Assembly: GCF_900101845.1 (NCBI RefSeq)
Contig: NZ_FNAM01000007.1
Span: 83,048 to 147,047 of the forward strand
Origin: Sporomusa acidovorans
Lineage (GTDB): Bacteria; Bacillota; Negativicutes; Sporomusales; Sporomusaceae
Direction: 5' to 3'
Length of the DNA: 64,000 nt
The notes under the pieces were generated by a model that ran no database searches, was not told the origin of the DNA, and saw only the letters and a program-made list of their open reading frames with translations. A program made the translations under genes and the position numbers. Positions 59,001-64,000 of this stretch are shown piece after piece. The stretch's first letter is position 1, and the number at the start of each line of letters is the position of its first letter.

Positions 59001-62000
59001 TACAGGTAATCAGCAGCGGCAGTGTGAATGCCGATGTAGTAAAAGTAGAAACCAATAGCCTTACAAACAGCGGTCAACTGAACAGTACGGGCGATATAAA
59101 CCTTTTGGTTCACGGCGACCTCAGCAATCAGGGAACTATCTACGCGCAGGGAAATGTGGGCATTCAGGCTGTACAGATGCTTACAAACAGCGGCATAGTG
59201 GCTGCCGGCCACAATACAACGATCGCGGCCAACGAAGTGGCCTCGACCGGCGCGCTGGGGGCTGGGATTAACAGCAATGGCAGCGTTGGCGACGCCGGCG
59301 ATCTCACCATTACGGCTGCCGGTGCCGTTGCCAGCCGGGGACAGGCCCTGGCTGGCGGCAATCTGACCATTACCGGTGAGGCCTTAGAGCTTACCGGCAG
59401 TAGAACCTACGCCGGCGGCAGCGCCGGTATTACAGCTACAACCGGTGATATCAACAATAGCGGCGGCACCATCGAAACCGGAAATGCTTTAACCATGAAG
59501 GCCGCCGGCAATGTCCAAAACGCTGCGGACGCAACCGGCAATAAAGGCCGGATTGTGGCTGGCACTGTGTCGATTACGGCCAATACCATCGATAACCATG
59601 ACGGCCATATTGCCCAGACCGGCGCCGGCGCCACCAACCTGATTGCCGCCGACACCATTGACAATACCGGCGGCACCATAGCTACCAACGGCGATGCAGT
59701 AACCCTGCAAGGCAAGTCGCTGCTGAATAGCAGTGGTCAGCTCCAACATGCCGGCACCGGTCTTCTTACCATCATCGCTGCCAATGGCTTGGATAATAGT
59801 AATGGTACGATTGCCGGCAACGGCCGGGCAGATATTAAGAGCCAGGGGTTTTTTGACAATACCCAAGGCTCGATCATCGCCCAGCGACAACTGGCGCTGC
59901 AGGCAGCGGCCATCACCAATACCCGGGGCTTTCTTGCCGGGGATACGGTCGACATTGCTTCTCAGGCAACACTTACCAACAACCGGGGGCTGATTCAGGC
60001 CACGAAAGGCTTGAACCTTACAGCCCGAGCACTGGCTAACCAAAACGGCAGCATCCTAAGCCTGGATCAGAGCGGGGCAACCATTGGCGTTGACCAGGCC
60101 ATTGACAACACCAACGGACTGATTGGCGCTAACGGCGATCTCAGCCTAACCGCTGCTAGCCTAACCAATCAGAATGGTCAGGTCTTAGCCCAAGGAACCT
60201 TAACCGTGAACGCCGGTCAGGGAATTGACAATACCGGCGGCAAATTATTGGCCCAGCAGGATCTGAAGCTCAAGCAAAGTAGTTCAACGTTAAACAACAC
60301 CGACGGCAACATTAGGGCTACCGGGAACCTTACCGTGGAGGCCAAGACGATTCAAACCGCTAACGGCACCCTGTCCGCCAGCAAGGATATGAACCTTACT
60401 ACCCAAAATCTGACCGGGTCCAACCGCAAGCTAACGGCCGGGCAGGACGTGAATCTTACGGTAAACAGTGATTTTACCCAGGAAGCCGGCAGCCAACTGC
60501 AGGCCAACCGGGATGTGCATCTAGCCGTTACCGGTACGCTGACCAATCAAGGTACGATTACGGCGGTACGCAATGCCAGCCTGAACGCCGCTGCGGTTAC
60601 CAACAATGCGGGCGCTACCCTGTCGGCCGGAACGGGATTAACGATTGCCGCAACAGGCGATGTCAATAACAGTGGCCGGTTTGACGGGAACACGGTAGTG
60701 GTACAGGCCCAGAATGTCAACAATACCGGTACGGTAACGGCCAATGACCTGACCGTACAAGCTAACACCATCAAAAATACCGGCGATGCGGCCATTCTGG
60801 CTACTACCGGCGAGATGAACCTGAACGCCGCTGGTTCTGTGGAAAATAAGGACGGGGCGAATATCTACAGCATGGGCAATATCACCATCGCCGGCAGTGC
60901 GCGACGCGATAGCAACGGACAACCGCTGGATAGAACTAACTCAGTACTTAATCAGTCGGCTACGATTGAAGCTGACGGGAATATATCAATCTATGCGAAT
61001 GATATTACGAATAAGAAGCGAGTTTTGGAAGTGGGGGAAAAGGTTGTATCTAAGATAATATACGCGTCAGCTGTTGATAAAGTGGTGTTAGTTGCCTACC
61101 ACCTGGGGGGCAATAATAACGATGTCAAGGAAGAATTATGTACTGATTTATTAGATTCGACTGCTGCAAAAAAAATTAGTAATAATAATACTGGAGCATT
61201 AGACCAATACGGAAACAGAGCACCTACATGGTTACTTGGAGAAACCACTACCGAAACATACTTCATAGATGACTCGCCTGCAGGTGAGATAAGAGCAGGT
61301 CGAAACATTTTATTGCAAGGCGTAACGGTGAACAATAACAATAGTACAATCATTGCTGCAGGGACACTTGAAGCTAGCGGTATCCTCAATAATCTATCAC
61401 AGGGACGAGTAAGAATAACAACCCGTCATTTAGCTGATACCTATTGGGATAATCGCGTTGGCAATACTAGTGGTACAGGTCCGAAGGGTGCTTTTGAAGG
61501 TTCCAAGGATTGGATAACGGATGGGACATATTACAATAAAATTCTTCGGCAATATGATGACTCGGTATACGAACAGCTATCCGGCTACTCCTCCATCTTC
61601 GGCGGTGGCCAACAGGTCATCATTAACGGGCCAAGCGTCAATAACATCACGAAGAATCCCACCAACGTTACCGGCGGCAATTTTTCCACTTTACAAACTA
61701 CCCAGCAGTCCAACGTGTCCAAGATTCAAACCGTATTAGGCAATGCCAATTTACAGGGTGGCAGCAATTTAGGTCAGAGTACCGGTACTTCCGTGAGGCC
61801 AAGCAATACGCCCGTAAACAACCCGGCAACCGTAGGCGAAGCCGGAAAGTATGGCACTCTATCTGAAATTCAGAAGGATACAGGCGGCAATACAGGTTTA
61901 CCGGGCAGTACGGCCCTGGGACAGAGCGGAGTCAGCGTGAAGCCAAGCAGTGCGCCTGTCAGTAACCAGACAACAGTAGGTGAAACAGGCCAGCATAGCC

Positions 62001-64000
62001 CGCTTTCTACTATTGAGAAAGAAACAGGCGGCAATGCCGCTTTACCAGGCAGTACGGCCTTGGAACAAAATGGAGTAAGCGTGAAGCCAGGTAATACGCC
62101 TGTAAATACCCAGGCAACGGTGGGAGACGCCGGGCACGCCGCCACGGTAGCAGAGGTAGCGAAGCAACCGAGCATGAATATTACCCTGCCTACTAACGGC
62201 CTTTATACAATTCACAGCGAACCGGGCAGTAAATATTTAGTAGAAACAGATCCCCGTTTTGCCAATTATCAAAGCTTTATTTCCAGCGATTATATGTTGC
62301 AGCGGCTGGGCCTAGACCCAAGCAAAACACTGAAGCAAATCGGCGATGGCTTTTATCAGCAGAAATTGGTTCGTGATCAAATTAGCGAGTTGACGGGAAA
62401 ACAAGTATTGAACGGTTATTCCTCTGCTCAGGATCAATACAAAGCATTGCTGGAAAGTGGCGTTACCTACGCCCAAAAGTTCAACCTCCAGGTCGGCGTG
62501 GCCCTATCGGCTGAGCAAATGGCCCAGCTTACTTCCGATATGGTCTGGCTGGTGGAACAGGAAGTCCAGGGGCAGAAAGTGCTTGTGCCGGTCGTCTATC
62601 TGGCCCCCAACCATACGGGCAGTCTCACTGCGGGCGGCGCAATTATTACGGGCGATAACGTCAGCATCACGGCCGATCAGGATATTGTCAATCAAAACAG
62701 TACCATCAGCGGTGGACAGGTTAATCTTGTTGCCGGCCGCGATATCAAAAATGAGACAACCACCTATGTCGCCAAAACCGGCGAAAACGTAGCAGCCGGT
62801 AACGACATCCGGACAATAGCCGGGCAAATGGCGACAATCAGTTCGCTCGGCAATGTAAACATTACTGCCGGCCGGGACATAGCCATCACCGGTGCAAAAA
62901 TCTCGGCAGGAACAGATCTAACTCTCGACGCCGGCCGCAGCTTAACCGCCGGTGCCACCGTCACAACCGATACAACTACGGCGAAAAACTATCTATATGA
63001 CGCAACTACCAACATAGCCAGCAGCATTCAAGCCGGCAACAATCTAAGCCTGACAAGCCGACAGGATGCCAATCTGAGCGGCGTTCAAGTGGCAGCGGGC
63101 AAAGATGTTACCATTACCTCTTCGCTGGGAAACATTAACATGAACTCAGTGCAAGATAAAGAGAGCGTAGACCAAAAGACCGGCTTCTGGAGGAAAAATT
63201 TTTACCAAAAAGAAACAACGGCCAATGTTGTTAGCAGCATTACAGCCGGCAACAACGTAACGTTGACAAGCCAGCAGGATCTCAACCTAAGTGGTGCCCA
63301 GGTAGCGGCCGGGCAGAATCTTACGCTCCAATCGACCGCCGGCAATATTAACCTTACCGCCGTCAAAGACGAAACCCTGGAAGATAAAAAGGTAGGTTCC
63401 GGCAGCAATTGGAAACGCACCCGCACGGACGATGAAACCGTGATCGGCAGCAGCCTGCAGGCCGGCAACAATATTACTGTTGCGGCTGTAAATCCGGCAA
63501 ACAGCAGTACAGCCAATCCCAATAGCGGCAGCATTACCATTGCCGGCAGCAGCCTTACCAGCGATAAAGGCACTGTGACGCTTGTGGCCGACAACGATGT
63601 CGCCGTTACCGCCGTCACCGAAAAACACGAATCCCTCGTGCAATCCCATAAGAAAAAAAGCGGCTTCTTATCATCGAAAACCACAGATAAGCTCGACTAT
63701 TCCTTAACCAACGAAGTAAAAGGCAGCACCATCTCCGGTGAAGCAGTCCATGTTACCAGCGGCAAAGATCTTACGGTTAAGGGCAGCAACGTTGTCGCCA
63801 CCAACGATGTCAATCTCCAAGCGGATAACGACGTAACCATTACCTCCACCCAGGAAACCGGCGCCGACGAGCATTACAAGAAAGTAAAAAAATCCGGCCT
63901 CTTCAGTGGCGGCGGCCTGGGTTTTACGATCGGCACGCAGTCGACCAAAACGACCCTGAACGAACAAGTCAAAGACGAAATCGGCAGCACGGTCGGCTCC
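53075..64000 (+). CDS. TpsA / CdiA-like filamentous haemagglutinin, cut by right edge
   Basis: Giant secreted adhesin or contact-dependent toxin: 3642 codons visible, still open at the edge; frame checked at 57182, 61490 and 63959. ATG 53075 follows GGAGGAGA. Order: signal peptide, TPS secretion domain (LNEVTGNHISNLRGYLEVAG; the usual NPNG motif reads NRSG at 143-146), then FHA-1 repeats made of four 568-residue units (about 53900-60750). Next are a unique segment, a 48-residue repeat linker, a conserved region from about residue 3054 (YLVETDPRFANYQSF...LVEQEVQGQKVLVPVVYLA) and FHA-2 repeats from about 3185. This layout matches CdiA. A C-terminal toxin and immunity gene would lie beyond. Third-position C is commoner than in neighbouring genes. 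Confidence 0.93.
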   Translation, partial: MIGFSSGKRNLNKFIAWFTLAVFSLQPVGAAAQVAADPQAPANNRPVVDSAPNGTPVIQINTPSAAGVSRNLYQQFDITAKGLILNNSFKLTTTQLAGYIQGNPNLAGGAARLILNEVTGNHISNLRGYLEVAGQRADVIIANRSGIVGNGFGFINTNRGVLTTGVPVFGGSGSLDAFRVTRGQISVQGTGIDATGADRVDLISRAVNFNAGIWAKELNVVTGSNNVAYNTLKPQTVAGEGDQPQVALDVSALGGMYANKIKLVGTERGVGVNSRGTLSAAGDLILTNEGKITLSGPTNTTGNLTINTTDTLTNQGTTYAQGNTRVTGSTVTNTGVLAAGQNTQISAQTMQSTGTLAAGLRSDGTVGTSGDLNLAATGTVSATGNNIAAGNLTETGAAIDHRGANTYAGQAAAVTATSGNINHTGAALQAGGALTMSAAGSVTNDKSVNGTAGQITAGNIAITAAGISNKGGSIAQTGAGATYLIAANTIDNTEGTVATNGSSLSLKANTVTNNQGKIQHAGTDKLMINTGGDMTNHNGTIRSNGQTSVSSQNLDNTQGTVAAQKELAITAAAVDNTQGTLAAADALSLSATGAIHNQQGIIQAGKSLSVSSQALNNTSGQIINLDASDTTITVKDSLQNQSGLIGGNGDVHVTAHDVASQGGRIIAHNNLTITSGQSTDNTRGTISAGQAIHFNQSKASLTNGGGTITAGGALQIQAATVDNTGGKLAANQDVTLTAQNLTGSGQTVAGQDITLALTGDLVNSSGGQLKANRDLNINAGGMVTNQGSITAVGNANIASGSITNEADAVLASGDSLTLAAAGTIANSGQLAGKAVAVSALHVTNTGSVSAATLQTVANSLANSGRITSTNNMNLLVQGDLVNQGVMYAQGNTNITDVHTLTNSGVLAAAHNLTIAASEVASTGSLGAGIASDGSVGDVGNLTVTASGTLSSQGQTLAGGNLTLTGGSLDLSGGKTSAGGLAGITAIAGDINNTGGSIKVGRTLTVNAGVALKNDAAANGSQGQIVAEKVAVTAKNVSNRGGSIKQLGAAATSLKVTSIDNTGGTLATNGESLTLAAAEIKNNGGQIQHAGTGALVIKTSGDIENKNGLIAGNGSASLEGQTIDNSQGTVIVQKAMKITAGAVNNEQGTLTGADQVTLTAAGAVNNRQGILQAGKGLAISSRSLANTGGKVINLDTGHTKITVTESLQNGSGLIGGNGDVDITGQSLSNQGGRITAQKSLTLTSEQTTDNTGGTIAAGQNITLWQSGANLTNQDGTISAGGILQIQAAAVDNTKGNIAANNDVTLTAQSLNGNGQTLAGGDLAITVTGSLTNSVGGQFQANRDLNINAGGAVTNRGSITAVRNAALMGGSITNEADAVLASGDSLTLAAAGTIDNSGQLAGHDVSVSALQATNAGTVSAAALTIAVNGLKNSGRMNSTTAMNLQVQWDLVNQGVMYAQENTNITDVHTLTNSGVLAAAHNLTIAASEVASTGSLGAGITSDGSVGDAGNLTVTAGGVVASQGQTLAGGNLTLSGGSLDLSGGRTSAGGLADITATAGDINNTGGSIKVGRTLTVNAGFAIKNDAAANGSQGQIIAEKVAVTAKSISNRGGSMKQLGAEATSLKVTSIDNTGGTLATNGASLTLAANEIKNNGGQIQHAGTGALVIKTTGALENKNGLIAGNGSASLEGQTIDNTQGTVIAQKAMKITAGAVNNEQGTLSGADQVTLTAAGAVNNRQGILQAGKGLNLSSRSLNNTGGKIINLDTSHTQIQVTESLQNDSGLLGGNGDVDITSQSLSNQGGWITAKNNLILTSEQYTDNTGGTILSGQDLSLKQAGANLSNTAGTITAGRNLAIQAAAVDNTAGNLAANQDIILTAQSLNGNGQTLAGEDIAITVTGSLTNSAGGQFKANRDLNVTAGGALINQGNMIAVRNATLVGSSLTNDTNAALATGSTLTLSTAGKVANRGQLAGKDVSVSALQVISSGSVNADVVKVETNSLTNSGQLNSTGDINLLVHGDLSNQGTIYAQGNVGIQAVQMLTNSGIVAAGHNTTIAANEVASTGALGAGINSNGSVGDAGDLTITAAGAVASRGQALAGGNLTITGEALELTGSRTYAGGSAGITATTGDINNSGGTIETGNALTMKAAGNVQNAADATGNKGRIVAGTVSITANTIDNHDGHIAQTGAGATNLIAADTIDNTGGTIATNGDAVTLQGKSLLNSSGQLQHAGTGLLTIIAANGLDNSNGTIAGNGRADIKSQGFFDNTQGSIIAQRQLALQAAAITNTRGFLAGDTVDIASQATLTNNRGLIQATKGLNLTARALANQNGSILSLDQSGATIGVDQAIDNTNGLIGANGDLSLTAASLTNQNGQVLAQGTLTVNAGQGIDNTGGKLLAQQDLKLKQSSSTLNNTDGNIRATGNLTVEAKTIQTANGTLSASKDMNLTTQNLTGSNRKLTAGQDVNLTVNSDFTQEAGSQLQANRDVHLAVTGTLTNQGTITAVRNASLNAAAVTNNAGATLSAGTGLTIAATGDVNNSGRFDGNTVVVQAQNVNNTGTVTANDLTVQANTIKNTGDAAILATTGEMNLNAAGSVENKDGANIYSMGNITIAGSARRDSNGQPLDRTNSVLNQSATIEADGNISIYANDITNKKRVLEVGEKVVSKIIYASAVDKVVLVAYHLGGNNNDVKEELCTDLLDSTAAKKISNNNTGALDQYGNRAPTWLLGETTTETYFIDDSPAGEIRAGRNILLQGVTVNNNNSTIIAAGTLEASGILNNLSQGRVRITTRHLADTYWDNRVGNTSGTGPKGAFEGSKDWITDGTYYNKILRQYDDSVYEQLSGYSSIFGGGQQVIINGPSVNNITKNPTNVTGGNFSTLQTTQQSNVSKIQTVLGNANLQGGSNLGQSTGTSVRPSNTPVNNPATVGEAGKYGTLSEIQKDTGGNTGLPGSTALGQSGVSVKPSSAPVSNQTTVGETGQHSPLSTIEKETGGNAALPGSTALEQNGVSVKPGNTPVNTQATVGDAGHAATVAEVAKQPSMNITLPTNGLYTIHSEPGSKYLVETDPRFANYQSFISSDYMLQRLGLDPSKTLKQIGDGFYQQKLVRDQISELTGKQVLNGYSSAQDQYKALLESGVTYAQKFNLQVGVALSAEQMAQLTSDMVWLVEQEVQGQKVLVPVVYLAPNHTGSLTAGGAIITGDNVSITADQDIVNQNSTISGGQVNLVAGRDIKNETTTYVAKTGENVAAGNDIRTIAGQMATISSLGNVNITAGRDIAITGAKISAGTDLTLDAGRSLTAGATVTTDTTTAKNYLYDATTNIASSIQAGNNLSLTSRQDANLSGVQVAAGKDVTITSSLGNINMNSVQDKESVDQKTGFWRKNFYQKETTANVVSSITAGNNVTLTSQQDLNLSGAQVAAGQNLTLQSTAGNINLTAVKDETLEDKKVGSGSNWKRTRTDDETVIGSSLQAGNNITVAAVNPANSSTANPNSGSITIAGSSLTSDKGTVTLVADNDVAVTAVTEKHESLVQSHKKKSGFLSSKTTDKLDYSLTNEVKGSTISGEAVHVTSGKDLTVKGSNVVATNDVNLQADNDVTITSTQETGADEHYKKVKKSGLFSGGGLGFTIGTQSTKTTLNEQVKDEIGSTVGS
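53900..60750 (+). repeat. Four tandem 1704/1707-bp units inside the haemagglutinin gene
   Basis: Matching anchor points recur at 54128, 55835, 57539 and 59243 (spacings 1707, 1704, 1704). Others recur at 54941, 56645, 58349 and 60056 (1704, 1704, 1707) and at 55487, 57191 and 58895 (1704, 1704). Each unit is 568-569 codons. Units two and three are nearly identical over long stretches (for example about 55920-56620 against 57620-58320), while the first and fourth are more diverged. Confidence 0.88.
61745..62140 (+). repeat. Short tandem repeat linker (about 144 bp, 48 codons)
   Basis: Two clear copies start at 61883 and 62027 (GGCGGCAAT... to GTAAGCGTGAAGCCA), with a more diverged copy before them from about 61745. 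The protein reads GSTALGQSGVSVKPSSAPV and GSTALEQNGVSVKPGNTPV at the same place in each copy. It joins the FHA-1 region to the conserved central domain. Confidence 0.75.

Noticed and set aside
53900..60750. CRISPR array
   Set aside because: The repeats are 1.7-kb coding modules in one reading frame, not short repeats with unique spacers.
1..64000. tRNA or rRNA genes
   Set aside because: No cloverleaf-like or ribosomal RNA segments were noticed; the tRNA-related signal at 37392-37625 is a T-box leader.

Overview
The window reads as chromosome from a diderm Firmicute of the Negativicutes, most like the Sporomusaceae (inference from gene content; no taxonomic search was possible). Low-GC-type signals (strong AGGAGG ribosome sites, many TTG/GTG starts, a T-box leader) occur beside outer-membrane genes: an S-layer-homology porin of the OmpM type at 23080-24531 and a TpsB/TpsA two-partner secretion pair at 51331-64000.

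Layout. 1-5473 (minus): chemosensory operon cheW - cheW-like - mcp - cheB (no receiver) - cheR-TPR - cheA (cut by the left edge). 5681-7651: two EamA exporters. 7859-10974: a pyridoxal/pyridoxamine kinase and an ECF vitamin-transporter S component, separated by an IS200/IS605 element whose tnpB is frameshifted. 11085-13073: a DUF134/zinc-ribbon protein, a small minus-strand ORF with an in-frame TGA, and an M29 aminopeptidase. 13121-13924: a non-coding leader with three degenerate repeats, a possible three-way-junction RNA and a 13-codon leader ORF.

13925-18894: four-subunit 2-oxoacid:ferredoxin oxidoreductase, butyrate-type kinase and phosphotransacylase. Together these would turn a 2-oxo acid into acyl-CoA, acyl phosphate and then acid plus ATP. 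18997-25923: MFS carrier (frameshifted), URO-D-type methyltransferase, UbiD-type decarboxylase, OmpM porin, LpdD-like prenylated-flavin chaperone and IclR regulator. This looks like an uptake and decarboxylation module for an aromatic or unsaturated acid. Then come a DEAD-box helicase, an HD hydrolase, and a multi-PAS histidine kinase with a sigma-54 activator.

33406-35310 is the most unusual gene: a soluble fusion of ferredoxin clusters, an [FeFe]-hydrogenase H-cluster domain, another Fe-S domain and a chemotaxis-receptor signalling domain, so a candidate H2 or redox sensor feeding chemosensory signalling. 35496-37670 holds a tiny glycine-rich hydrophobic protein and an aminotransferase/AsnC-type operon behind a T-box whose specifier reads GCC (alanine). 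38455-47738 is a second, complete chemosensory operon (cheY, cheA, cheW, mcp, cheR, cheB, hybrid kinase, receiver). After an HD protein and a HelD-type helicase, the window ends inside a giant CdiA-like haemagglutinin of at least 3642 codons. It contains four tandem copies of a 568-residue unit; its C-terminal (toxin) end lies beyond the window.
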